From Emticicia aquatica (GTDB lineage: Bacteria > Bacteroidota > Bacteroidia > Cytophagales > Spirosomataceae), in contig NZ_CAKLPY010000002.1 of the NCBI RefSeq assembly GCF_923079645.1, positions 1,240,001 through 1,304,000 of the forward strand: DNA of 64,000 nt, in the 5' to 3' direction. Both the position numbers and the translations under genes were made by a program. Below are positions 8,598 through 17,088 of this stretch, piece by piece. Within the stretch, counting starts at the first letter, position 1; every line of letters begins with the position of its first letter. The notes below the pieces were generated by a model that worked only from the letters and a program-made list of their open reading frames with translations, was not told the DNA's origin and did no database searches.

Positions 8598-9809
8598 ATG
8601 AAAAAAGTTAAAAATTTAACCTTAGCAGCAACTTTATTTTTCTTGATTGCCAGTTGCAACGATTCCAACACAGTTACGCCAAACAAACAATTGAACGCTA
8701 TTCCTGCCAATTTTTCAGAACAAACAAGTGAGTTTGCTTTTGATTTTTTGAAAAAGCATAATGCCGTAGAAAATGCTAACAAAAACTATTTTGTATCGCC
8801 CTTGAGTTTACATATTGCAATGGGAATGTTGCTCAACGGTGCAGAAGGAAAAACGAAGGAAGAAATTCAAACAGGTTTACGGGTTTCGTCAGATTTAACT
8901 ACTACAAATGGTATTTATAAAGATTTAATTGAAAATTTGCCAATTTCTGACCCAAAAGTCACTAATACAATTGCCAACTCGGTTTGGTATCGAAATACGT
9001 TTTCGGTTGAAAAGTCATTTTTAGATATTCTGAAAACGTCTTTCAATGCCAATGCTTACGCAGAAGACTTTAATAACACCGCAACTGTAAGTAAAATCAA
9101 CAATTGGGCAAGCGATAATACCAATGGAAAAATCAAAAAAGTGTTAGACCAAATCGAACCCGCTCACGTAATGTTTTTGATGAATGCCCTTTATTTCAAA
9201 GGTGATTGGAAAATACCATTTAAAACAGAAAATACGCAAGATGCTACTTTTGATGGAACAGTTGGCTCAAAAAACGTGAAAATGATGAACATGATGGAAA
9301 AAGTGAAATATGCCAATCGTGAGAGTTATCAAGCAATCGACTTAGCTTACGGAAGTGGAAATTATTCAATGACTATTTTGTTGCCCAATACAAATACCTC
9401 TATTTCAGGTGTGTTAAATTCATTATCTGTCACCGAGTGGAAAAATTTAAATTCCGCTTTACAAGAACAAAAAGTAATTGTTGGATTACCAAAATTTACT
9501 TTAGAGTATGAAACAAATCTTAATAAAGTTCTGGAAAATATGGGCATGAAAACAATGTTTAGTGATGCCGCAGATTTGTCAAAAATTGCTCCTCCTGCGG
9601 GAAAACTGAAAGTCGGTTTCGTGAAACAAAACACATTCGTTGCCATTGATGAAACAGGTACTGAAGCAGCTGCAGTAACTACGATAGGCGTTGAAGTAAC
9701 TTCTGTTCCGATTATGCCAGAATTTATTTGTAATCGACCATTTTTATTCTTTATCAGTGAAAAACAATCAAACACTATTCTTTTTGCTGGGAAAATCGTG
9801 AATCTATAA
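8598..9809 (+). CDS. serpin-family protease inhibitor (lipoprotein)
   Basis: 403 residues. Type II signal peptide with lipobox LIASC, so membrane-anchored. The rest spans a complete serpin fold: FVSPLSLHIAMGMLLNGAEGKT near residue 58, NALYFKGDWKIPF near 200, and the C-terminal CNRPFLFFI. The reactive centre hinge ETGTEAAA (about residue 350) has the small-residue pattern of inhibitory serpins. Counting from the hinge puts P1-P1' at about Thr-Ser, which would suit an elastase-like target, but this is inference. It should trap a serine or cysteine protease by loop insertion. Followed by a strong hairpin before the next gene. Confidence 0.93.
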   Translation: MKKVKNLTLAATLFFLIASCNDSNTVTPNKQLNAIPANFSEQTSEFAFDFLKKHNAVENANKNYFVSPLSLHIAMGMLLNGAEGKTKEEIQTGLRVSSDLTTTNGIYKDLIENLPISDPKVTNTIANSVWYRNTFSVEKSFLDILKTSFNANAYAEDFNNTATVSKINNWASDNTNGKIKKVLDQIEPAHVMFLMNALYFKGDWKIPFKTENTQDATFDGTVGSKNVKMMNMMEKVKYANRESYQAIDLAYGSGNYSMTILLPNTNTSISGVLNSLSVTEWKNLNSALQEQKVIVGLPKFTLEYETNLNKVLENMGMKTMFSDAADLSKIAPPAGKLKVGFVKQNTFVAIDETGTEAAAVTTIGVEVTSVPIMPEFICNRPFLFFISEKQSNTILFAGKIVNL

Positions 9810-9816
9810 ATTATAT

Positions 9817-9857
9817 GAAAAGAGCTTTGAGAAATATATTTTCTCAAAGCTCTTTTC
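9817..9857. terminator. perfect 18-bp hairpin after the serpin gene
   Basis: Arms 9817-9834 and 9840-9857 are perfect complements (core GAGCTTTGAGAAA) with a 5-base loop. The 3' arm ends in CTTTTC. It starts 8 bases after the serpin stop and ends 16 bases before the next start, so it may reduce read-through or act as an mRNA end. Confidence 0.6.
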
Positions 9858-9873
9858 ATATCGAAACAAAACT

Positions 9874-11154
9874 ATGAAAAAACTATTACACCCTTTGGTA
9901 TTGGCTTTTTTGGCTTGTATCCATGTTTCTTGCAACGATGATTGCGAAACAACTCGAACTTATCGGACGACAGTGCCGATAACTTTCAACATCGAACAAA
10001 TTCGTTCTGGAATTTCAACAGAAGCTCCCCAAGATTTAGTAAATCCTGGCAAAATTTATGTAAAAGACAATTACCTTTTTATCAATGAAATTAAAAAAGG
10101 GATTCATATTTTTGATAATAGTAATCCCGAAAAACCGCTCAACATTTCATTCTTAAAAATTCCAGGAGTGATTGACATGGCTGTTAAAGAAAACACTTTA
10201 TATGCCGATAATTATATTGATATTGTTGCTTTTGATATTTCAAATCCAAAGGCTATTAAAGAAACTGGTCGTGTAAAAGATGTTTTTACCACTGGTTTGG
10301 TTGATGGAGTTTCTTGGTGGTATGATGCTCAAGCCAAAACGGTGACTGATTACGAAATAAAAGTTGTGACCGAAACAGTTCGTTCAAATTGTGGACAAAG
10401 CAGTATAACTCCAATTTATTATGCCAATGATGTTGCATTAAAAGCAAATACTCCAACAGCTAACCAAAGCAGTGGCGGAAATGGTACAACAACTGGCACT
10501 GGCGGCTCAATGGCAAGATTTACTATTTATGATGATTATCTTTACACTGTTTCACAGTCCGACCTGTTACTTTTCAATATCAAAACGCTCAGTAATCCAC
10601 TTCAACAATCTAAGATAAACTTAGGTTGGGGAATCGAAACGATTTTCCCCTATAAAGACAAATTATTTATTGGCTCAAATACAGGGATGTATATTTTCGA
10701 TAATAAAAATCCTGAAAAACCAGAGCGTCTATCCACCTTTCAACACGCCCGAGCATGTGACCCTGTTATTGTTCATAATGATATTGCGTATGTTACACTA
10801 CGTTCGGGCTGGTGTGGCGTTACTCCGAATCGCCTTGATGTAGTGAATGTTTCTAATCTTTCTTCGCCGACACTCATCAAAAGTTATGATATGCAAAACC
10901 CTGCTGGTTTAGGTATTGATTTTCCAAACCTTTTTATCTGTGAAAGTCAATATGGACTAAAATCATTTGATGCAACCTCAGCTTCAAATATTTCGCTTCA
11001 ACAACACATCGAAAAACTAGATGCGTATGATGTTATTCCGTTAGAAGGAAAACATTTATTGATGGTTGGAAAAGACGGTTTGTATCAATATGACACTTCA
11101 AATCCAAAAAATTTGAAACAGTTAAGTGTTATTCCTGTAAAAAGAGACAACTAA
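9874..11154 (+). CDS. LVIVD-repeat beta-propeller lipoprotein
   Basis: 426 residues with a lipobox HVSC (cysteine about residue 20). Repeated units of the type GIHIFDNSNPEKP, DIVAFDISNPKA, GMYIFDNKNPEKP, LDVVNVSNLSSP and LYQYDTSNPKNL recur about every 45-60 residues, matching the LVIVD propeller repeat family. A Gly/Thr-rich linker sits near residue 205. Members are surface or periplasmic lipoproteins with no known enzymatic role. The gene is 13 bases upstream of a small barrel-protein gene. Confidence 0.8.
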   Translation: MKKLLHPLVLAFLACIHVSCNDDCETTRTYRTTVPITFNIEQIRSGISTEAPQDLVNPGKIYVKDNYLFINEIKKGIHIFDNSNPEKPLNISFLKIPGVIDMAVKENTLYADNYIDIVAFDISNPKAIKETGRVKDVFTTGLVDGVSWWYDAQAKTVTDYEIKVVTETVRSNCGQSSITPIYYANDVALKANTPTANQSSGGNGTTTGTGGSMARFTIYDDYLYTVSQSDLLLFNIKTLSNPLQQSKINLGWGIETIFPYKDKLFIGSNTGMYIFDNKNPEKPERLSTFQHARACDPVIVHNDIAYVTLRSGWCGVTPNRLDVVNVSNLSSPTLIKSYDMQNPAGLGIDFPNLFICESQYGLKSFDATSASNISLQQHIEKLDAYDVIPLEGKHLLMVGKDGLYQYDTSNPKNLKQLSVIPVKRDN

Positions 11155-11167
11155 TTCCAAGAAAATC

Positions 11168-11809
11168 ATGAAAAAGACACAAATATTATTAGTTTGGGGA
11201 ATTTTAAATGTTTTCCCATCTTTTGCTCAAGAAGTAAAACAAGATTTTTTTCAAAAACACCCATTCGTCAATATCACCGAATTTGGAACTTTGCTTGGAC
11301 GAAGCAAATACGAAACCTATAATTACTATTATCGGGGTTATTATCCTCAACCCATCGAGCCTCAATATCAAATTCAAAATAGAGTAAATTTTGCACTACA
11401 AACATTCAATGGTATTTATCTTAATAAAAAAACCGCCGTTGGCTTAACACTTGGAATCGACTCTTATGGGCCGACTGTTTTAACACCGATTTCGGCTGGA
11501 ATACGGAGAAATTTAATTCAGAAAAAAAAATCTAGTAGTATTTTATTAGGCAGTTTAGACGTTGGTTACGCTACAACTTGGGTAAACGAAGATAATACTG
11601 GTTATAAAACTTCGGGCGGAATAGTTATCTGTCCTACAATTGGTTACAAACTTCCAATGCGAAATGGCTCTGCATGGCTCATCAATTTTGGGTATCGTTA
11701 TCAACGGGCATCGTATAAACAAGAACGCACCAGCGACCCTTATTGGTACGAATCCAATGAAGTTAGAAACTATCGTCGTATGGTTATACGATTTGGAATC
11801 GAATTTTGA
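11168..11809 (+). CDS. small outer-membrane beta-barrel-like protein
   Basis: 213 residues with a signal peptide cleaved after SFA. The mature part shows alternating amphipathic strands rich in Tyr and Gly (for example KTAVGLTLGIDSYGP, SAWLINFGYRYQRASYK) and ends in an aromatic-terminated strand VIRFGIEF, the usual outer-membrane barrel signature. An extended tyrosine-rich region lies near residue 55. No specific family recognised. Probably co-transcribed with the LVIVD lipoprotein. Confidence 0.6.
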   Translation: MKKTQILLVWGILNVFPSFAQEVKQDFFQKHPFVNITEFGTLLGRSKYETYNYYYRGYYPQPIEPQYQIQNRVNFALQTFNGIYLNKKTAVGLTLGIDSYGPTVLTPISAGIRRNLIQKKKSSSILLGSLDVGYATTWVNEDNTGYKTSGGIVICPTIGYKLPMRNGSAWLINFGYRYQRASYKQERTSDPYWYESNEVRNYRRMVIRFGIEF

Positions 11810-11882
11810 TTGTTTGTGGTTTTCTTTGGCTTTGATGAATCGGTTTTTTTATATTTACTGAAAATCAACCAAAGAAAACCAA

Positions 11883-13019
11883 ATGTCTAAAAATCTACTT
11901 CTATTTATTTTTCTTTTTTTTTGTTCGTTATCTCTTTTGGCTCAAAAAAAGCGAGCTAGAGACTATGGGATTCAAATTGGCGTGCTACACACAGGTAAAC
12001 TCAACGCAATTACTGACGTATCAGGCGTAAAAGTAGGGCAAGTTACAATTCATCAATCTGATGGTATTCATACGGGCGTAACGGCCATTTTACCCCATGA
12101 TGAAAATATTTTTCAGAATAAAATTCCTGCGGCTATTCATATCGGCAATGGATTTGGCAAACTTGCTGGCTATTCTCAAATTGAAGAATTAGGAAACATC
12201 GAAACACCCATCGTACTCACCAATACTCTTTCTGTGCCAACAGCTTCAGCAGCATTGATAGACTATACTTTTCAATTTCCAGAAAATAGCAATGTACGTA
12301 GTGTAAACTCGGTCGTTGGCGAAACCAATGATGGTGGTTTGAACGATATTAGAAGGCGATACATCAGCAAAGAGCATGTTTTGGAAGCACTAAAAAACGC
12401 TCAAACAGGAAATATTGAAGAAGGAAATGTTGGTGCTGGAGCTGGCACTGTATGCTTTGGTTTTAAAGGAGGAATTGGAACTTCGTCAAGAATTTTACCA
12501 AAATCAAAAGGCGGTTTTACTGTTGGTGTTTTAGTACAATCAAATTTTGGTGGTGTGCTACAAATCAATGGTGTCCCAATTGGTATTGAACTTGAAAAAC
12601 ACAAGTTTTCAAAAATTGACCAAGAATACAAAGACGATGGTTCTTGTATGATTGTTGTTTTAACAGATGCACCTCTCAACCAAAAAAATCTTAAAAGACT
12701 TGCGGCAAGAGCCATGTTGGGTTTGGCCAGAACAGGTGGAATTGCAGCAAATGGTAGTGGAGATTACGTAATTGCAGCATCAACTGCCAAAGATTTACGC
12801 ATTGCTCATAATTCAGATTCTATGTATGAGACATTCAATGTTTTGCGTAATAACGATTTAGATTTACTTTTTGAAGCCGTAATTGAGGCAACCGAAGAAG
12901 CAATTATTAATTCTCTATTTGCTGCTGAAAGTTTGAGTGGTTTTGAAAACACCAAAATTGAAGCCCTTCCACTAGAAAAAACTTTAGAAATCATGAAAAA
13001 ATATAATCGCCTAAAATAG
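11883..13019 (+). CDS. P1 (S58, DmpA/BapA-type) aminopeptidase
   Basis: 378 residues with a signal peptide. The P1 family comprises self-processing N-terminal nucleophile aminopeptidases, including beta-peptidyl aminopeptidase BapA and D-aminopeptidase DmpA. Autocleavage is expected before S254 in DDGSCMIVVLTDAP, freeing the catalytic serine. Other family blocks: ITDVSGVKVGQVTI near residue 42, the VGETNDGGLNDIR segment and RTGGIAANGSGDYVIA. Specificity (beta-peptides, D-amino acids or L-amino acids) cannot be predicted. Single gene, closed by a strong bidirectional terminator. Confidence 0.92.
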   Translation: MSKNLLLFIFLFFCSLSLLAQKKRARDYGIQIGVLHTGKLNAITDVSGVKVGQVTIHQSDGIHTGVTAILPHDENIFQNKIPAAIHIGNGFGKLAGYSQIEELGNIETPIVLTNTLSVPTASAALIDYTFQFPENSNVRSVNSVVGETNDGGLNDIRRRYISKEHVLEALKNAQTGNIEEGNVGAGAGTVCFGFKGGIGTSSRILPKSKGGFTVGVLVQSNFGGVLQINGVPIGIELEKHKFSKIDQEYKDDGSCMIVVLTDAPLNQKNLKRLAARAMLGLARTGGIAANGSGDYVIAASTAKDLRIAHNSDSMYETFNVLRNNDLDLLFEAVIEATEEAIINSLFAAESLSGFENTKIEALPLEKTLEIMKKYNRLK

Positions 13020-13028
13020 TTAGCATAA

Positions 13029-13075
13029 TTTTCAGAGCCAAAATCTTCATCGAAAGTCGATTTTGGCTCTGAAAA
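13029..13075. terminator. bidirectional terminator between convergent genes
   Basis: Perfect 17-bp stem (arms 13029-13045 and 13059-13075, core CAGAGCCAAAATC) with a 13-base loop. T-rich ends on both strands, between the S58 peptidase and DUF3467 genes. Confidence 0.85.
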
Positions 13076-13084
13076 ATCAAGAAA

Positions 13085-13414
13085 CTAAGCTTCACCCATT
13101 GGCCCGCCAAAGTTCATCGGAAATGGCATTGGTTCACTCGTTTGACGAATTGTTCCAAAATTATCTTCATACTTTGCGATATTATCTTGTAACGCTACCA
13201 ATAAACGTTGTGCATGCTCTGGCGTCAAAATAACTCTTGATTTCACCTTTGCTTTAGGCACACCTGGCATTAAACGTATAAAATCAATAACAAATTCAGT
13301 GTTTGAGTGAGCAATCATTGCAAGATTAGCATAAACACCTTCTGCCATTTCTTCTGATAATTCAATATTTATTTGTTGTTCAGGGTCTTCCTGAATGTCT
13401 TTTCTTTTTGCCAT
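13085..13414 (-). CDS. DUF3467 family protein
   Basis: 109 residues from ATG 13414 (MAKRKD); an in-frame upstream start adds 11 unlikely residues. The sequence IELSEEMAEGVYANLAMIAHS followed by EFVIDFIRLMPGVPKAKVKSRVILTPEHA is the DUF3467 pattern, found widely in Bacteroidota and other phyla. The C-terminus is proline and methionine rich (MPFPMNFGGPMGEA). Cytoplasmic, function unknown. Often a single gene, as here. Confidence 0.88.
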   Translation of the reverse strand: MAKRKDIQEDPEQQINIELSEEMAEGVYANLAMIAHSNTEFVIDFIRLMPGVPKAKVKSRVILTPEHAQRLLVALQDNIAKYEDNFGTIRQTSEPMPFPMNFGGPMGEA

Positions 13415-13542
13415 TATTACACGTATTGTTAAATAGTTTGGGGTCATAGTTTTTGGTTAGTTAACCAAATATAAGTAGCTTTTTTCAAAAAAAGAAATAC
13501 CCATTAATTTTGTTATTCTACGGTTAAAAACCTTGTTTTTTT

Positions 13543-14355
13543 TTACTTTATTGCTTCTCTAATTCTTAATAGTTTTTCAAGTAAGCCTTCGAGTTTATCT
13601 AAAGCAAGCATATTTGCTCCGTCCGATTTGGCAACTGATGGATTTGGGTGCGTTTCGATAAAAATTCCATCTGCCCCAACAGCAATGGCTGCTTTAGCAA
13701 TTGTTTCTATCAGTGCTGGTTTTCCGCCTGTCACACCTGAAGACTGATTCGGTTGTTGAAGTGAGTGCGTACAATCCATTATAATTGGCACATTAAAGGC
13801 TTTCATTTCGACGATATTTCGATAATCAACCACTATATCGGAATATCCAAATGAATTGCCTCTATCGGTCAGCATTACTTCTACATCTGGATTGACTGCT
13901 TTTATTTTTTCAACGGCAAAGCCCATTCCCGAGCCGTGCATAAATTGCCCTTTTTTTACATTTACTGCTTTTCCTGTTTGGGCTGCGGCAACCAATAGCT
14001 CTGTTTGACGACAAAGAAATGCAGGAATTTGTAAAACATCCACATACTTTGCTGCTAAAGCAGCTTCATCAGACTCATGAATATCTGTTACAGTTGGTAA
14101 AGCAAAAGTTTGTCCAACTTCTTTTAAAATCCCCAAAGCAAGTTCATCACCAATGCCAGTAAATGAATCTAGTTTTGTTCTGTTTGCTTTTCTATACGAT
14201 GCTTTGAATACGTACGGAATATTTAAACGGTCAGTAATATTTTTGACTTTTTCAGCTATTTCCAAAGCCATATCTCTTCCCTCAACCACACAAGGACCAG
14301 CAATTAGGACGAAATTTCCTGAATTTTGGTTTTTTAAATTATTGATTTTCAACAC
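13543..14355 (-). CDS. kdsA: 3-deoxy-8-phosphooctulonate synthase (Kdo-8-P synthase)
   Basis: 270 residues, GTG start at 14355. Condenses phosphoenolpyruvate with arabinose 5-phosphate to Kdo 8-phosphate for lipopolysaccharide. TIM-barrel blocks: IAGPCVVEGRD, IPYVFKASYRKANR (substrate binding), LTDRGNSFGYSDIVVD and FIETHPNPSVAKSDG. C22 stands where metal-dependent KdsA enzymes have their metal-binding cysteine and where E. coli has asparagine (from memory of the family), so this is predicted to be the metal-dependent class. Divergent from acpP. Confidence 0.96.
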   Translation of the reverse strand: MLKINNLKNQNSGNFVLIAGPCVVEGRDMALEIAEKVKNITDRLNIPYVFKASYRKANRTKLDSFTGIGDELALGILKEVGQTFALPTVTDIHESDEAALAAKYVDVLQIPAFLCRQTELLVAAAQTGKAVNVKKGQFMHGSGMGFAVEKIKAVNPDVEVMLTDRGNSFGYSDIVVDYRNIVEMKAFNVPIIMDCTHSLQQPNQSSGVTGGKPALIETIAKAAIAVGADGIFIETHPNPSVAKSDGANMLALDKLEGLLEKLLRIREAIK

Positions 14356-14592
14356 CTTATCTTTATTTTAAATTTATTATTAATTATCTTTAAGTAACGT
14401 AAAATAATATTTTCAATATAATATTGGCTTTTTTAAGTACTTTTTACTAGTTTTTTATCTTAAAACTGGCATTTAAAGAACCACACTGCAAATGTCGAAA
14501 CAAATATCGTACTAAAAAAATTTCCTGTATTTTGTTGTTTTCGTTTAAAAGCGTTTTCTTTGCAGTCGTTTTTCACCAAACTACAGTTCAAA

Positions 14593-14829
14593 ATGTCAGC
14601 AATTGCATCTAAAGTAACGAAAATTATCGTTGAGAAACTCGGCGTAGATGAGTCAGAAGTAACTCCAGAGGCATCATTCACAAATGATTTAGGAGCCGAT
14701 TCATTAGACACCGTAGAATTGATAATGGAATTTGAAAAAGAATTTAATGTCTCTATTCCAGACGACCAAGCAGAAAACATCCAGACTGTAGGTCAGGCTG
14801 TAACTTACTTGGAAGAACATTCTAAATAA
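14593..14829 (+). CDS. acpP: acyl carrier protein
   Basis: 78 residues from ATG 14593 (MSAIASK); an in-frame upstream start would add an unlikely 11-residue extension. The serine of GADSLD is the site for 4'-phosphopantetheine, the swinging arm that carries growing acyl chains. Acidic, all-helical, standard length. It heads an acpP-fabF-rnc gene order that is widely conserved. Confidence 0.97.
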   Translation: MSAIASKVTKIIVEKLGVDESEVTPEASFTNDLGADSLDTVELIMEFEKEFNVSIPDDQAENIQTVGQAVTYLEEHSK

Positions 14830-14840
14830 GTATTCTTAGT

Positions 14841-14924
14841 ACTGAGTGCCGAGTATCGAGTTCGATGTGCTTAAATTATGTTTACATATTTTATCCATAT
14901 ACAACTCGATACTACGAGCTCTGT
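14841..14924. repeat. imperfect inverted repeat between acpP and fabF
   Basis: Arms AGTATCGAGTT (14852-14862) and AACTCGATACT (14903-14913) are perfect complements, with weaker pairing outside them (GAGTGCCG against CGAGCTC) and a 40-base AT-rich interior. It fills most of the acpP-fabF gap. It could be an attenuator or processing site that sets different acpP and fabF mRNA levels, or a remnant of a small mobile repeat. Confidence 0.5.
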
Positions 14925-14956
14925 ATTTTTTTACTTTGACCAAACATTTACACTTT

Positions 14957-16204
14957 ATGGCATTCAAACGAGTAGTTGTAACAGGATTAGGAGCATTAAC
15001 ACCAATCGGTAATACGGTTGAAGAATTTTGGCACGGGCTTTCAACAGGAAAAAGTGGAGCAGCCATCATCACAAGATTCGATGCAAGTAAGTTTCGTACG
15101 CAATTTGCCTGTGAAGTAAAAAACTTTGATGTTACGCAGTTTATTCCTCGTCAGGATGCTCGTAAAATGGACTTATTCACCCAGTTTGCAATGGTTGTTG
15201 CTGAAGAGGCAATCAAAGATTCTGGACTTGATTTAGAAAGTATCAATAGAAATAAAGCAGGAGTAATTTGGGGTTCAGGAATTGGTGGTCTAAAAACTTT
15301 TGAAGAAGAAGTTATTAACTTTTCAAAAGGTGATGGCACGCCAAAGTTCAATCCATTTTTTATTCCAAAAATGATTGCAGATAGTGCTTCTGGGCAAATT
15401 TCCATTAAATATGGTTTCCGTGGGCCTAACTACATAACAGTTTCTGCCTGTGCTTCAACCAACAATGCAATTATTGATGCCTTTAACTATATTCGTTTAG
15501 GCAGAATCAATCTTTGTATTTCTGGTGGTTCAGAGGCTGCAGTTACTCAAGCTGGTATTGGCGGGTTTAATGGTCTTCGTGCCATGTCTGAAAGAAACGA
15601 CGACCCAGCAACAGGCTCACGCCCTTACGATAAAGACCGTGATGGTTTTGTGCTTGGCGACGGTGGTGCTGCATTGATTTTGGAAGAATATGAACACGCC
15701 GTTGCTCGTGGTGCTAAAATTTACTGTGAAATTATCGGTGGTGGAATGTCTTCGGATGCCTACCATATTACTGCTCCTCATCCAGAAGGTGAGGGTGCTT
15801 ACTTATCAATGGTTGACGCTCTTGATGATGCTAATATTAAACCAGAAGAAGTAGACTACATCAATACACATGGTACATCTACTCCCCTTGGCGACCCTCA
15901 AGAAATTAAGGCAATCGAAAAGCTGTTTGGCGAACATACTTACAAAATGAGTATAAGCTCAACTAAATCTATGACTGGTCACTTACTTGGGGCCGCGGGT
16001 GCTGTTGAGTCTGTTGCAGCCGTATTAGCAATAAAGCATCAAGTTGTTCCACCAACAATCAATCTTTTCAATATCGACGAATCAATCGACCCAAGAATAG
16101 ATTTGACACCAAATGTTGCGAAAGCTCGAAAAATAGATGTAGTTTTGAGTAATTGTTTTGGGTTCGGTGGGCATAATGCTACGTTGATATTTAAGAAAAT
16201 TTAA
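14957..16204 (+). CDS. fabF: beta-ketoacyl-ACP synthase II
   Basis: 415 residues from ATG 14957 (MAFKRVVVTG); a longer in-frame reading runs through the upstream inverted repeat and is rejected. Elongates acyl-ACP with malonyl-ACP in fatty-acid synthesis. The Cys-His-His triad is intact: C165 in VSACAST, H305 in NTHGTSTPLGD and H342 in SMTGHLLGAAG. Follows acpP and precedes rnc by 9 bases. Confidence 0.97.
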   Translation: MAFKRVVVTGLGALTPIGNTVEEFWHGLSTGKSGAAIITRFDASKFRTQFACEVKNFDVTQFIPRQDARKMDLFTQFAMVVAEEAIKDSGLDLESINRNKAGVIWGSGIGGLKTFEEEVINFSKGDGTPKFNPFFIPKMIADSASGQISIKYGFRGPNYITVSACASTNNAIIDAFNYIRLGRINLCISGGSEAAVTQAGIGGFNGLRAMSERNDDPATGSRPYDKDRDGFVLGDGGAALILEEYEHAVARGAKIYCEIIGGGMSSDAYHITAPHPEGEGAYLSMVDALDDANIKPEEVDYINTHGTSTPLGDPQEIKAIEKLFGEHTYKMSISSTKSMTGHLLGAAGAVESVAAVLAIKHQVVPPTINLFNIDESIDPRIDLTPNVAKARKIDVVLSNCFGFGGHNATLIFKKI

Positions 16205-16213
16205 TTTCGAATC

Positions 16214-16960
16214 GTGTTGTCGGTAGTTAGCAATTCATTTTGGGGGATTTTCAAAACTGATTCTAAGGAACGTAGTTTTAGAAAATCAGTGGAGCAGATA
16301 ATCGGTGCAAAACCGGGAAATCCTTTGCTCTATCAGCTTGCTTTTAGACACACGTCGGCATCAAAAGAAACAAATATTGGAGGATTCAGAGAATCAAACG
16401 AACGACTTGAATACCTCGGTGATTCGGTCTTAGGAATGATTGTTGCAGAATATCTCTTCAAGAAATATCCTTTTAAAGATGAAGGTTTTCTAACCGAAAT
16501 TCGCTCTCGAATTGTTAATCGTGAATCTTTAAATATTTTGGCCCGAAAAATTGGTTTAGAACGCCTAATCGAATTTGACGGTCAAAGAGTCGCTCATAAT
16601 CGTACATCCATGTACGGAGATGCAATGGAAGCCCTTATCGGTGCTATATATTTAGATAAGGGCTTTCGTTTCACAAAGAAGTTTATACTTAAAAAACTTC
16701 TAGCCAACTACTTCGACCTTGACTCGGTCATTCAAACCAATACTAATTATAAAAGTATTCTTCTTAGCTGGTCACAGCAAGAAGGCAAGCGTGTTACTTT
16801 TGAAATTATACAAGAAAACGGAAAACATCACCACAAAGAATTTGTCGCTCAAGTTTCGGTCAATGGCGAAGCTGTAAGTAAAGGTGGTGGCTGGAATAAG
16901 AAAAAAGCAGAACAAGAAGCTGCTCGTAGGGCTTGTGAGGTTTTAGAAATAAAATCTTAG
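16214..16960 (+). CDS. rnc: ribonuclease III
   Basis: 248 residues; the first possible start is GTG 16214, 9 bases after the fabF stop, and no ATG lies near. Cleaves double-stranded RNA in rRNA and mRNA processing. The signature NERLEYLGDSVLG (62-74) and the second acidic block GDAMEALIGAIYLD (about 134) supply the metal ligands. The C-terminal double-stranded RNA-binding domain spans about 172-246 and ends with KKKAEQEAARRACEVL. Confidence 0.96.
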   Translation: MLSVVSNSFWGIFKTDSKERSFRKSVEQIIGAKPGNPLLYQLAFRHTSASKETNIGGFRESNERLEYLGDSVLGMIVAEYLFKKYPFKDEGFLTEIRSRIVNRESLNILARKIGLERLIEFDGQRVAHNRTSMYGDAMEALIGAIYLDKGFRFTKKFILKKLLANYFDLDSVIQTNTNYKSILLSWSQQEGKRVTFEIIQENGKHHHKEFVAQVSVNGEAVSKGGGWNKKKAEQEAARRACEVLEIKS

Positions 16961-16999
16961 TTTTTCAACTTTAACATTCAGTAAAATGATGCAAAATTA

Positions 17000-17030
17000 T
17001 TTGTATAATAATTCCAAGTATCTATTTTTG
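17000..17030 (+). promoter_or_regulatory. Bacteroidota-type promoter
   Basis: TTTG (17000-17003), a 19-base spacer and TATTTTTG (17023-17030) match the published Bacteroidota primary-sigma consensus TTTG-N17-21-TAnnTTTG. It would start RNA near 17037, about 50 bases before the BNR-protein gene. Confidence 0.6.
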
Positions 17031-17088
17031 TGAATCTGTATATTTTGAATCAACCAAAATTGCAGACCCTCACCTTAAAAGCTGCGAT

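Noticed and set aside
9362..9859. 165-codon minus-strand frame inside the serpin gene
   Set aside because: It mirrors the serpin coding sequence in the opposite frame and begins within the terminator hairpin; the serpin frame has full family support.
14846..14956. 37-residue N-terminal extension of fabF
   Set aside because: It translates the inverted repeat, and family proteins begin at the MAFKRVVVTG start at 14957.
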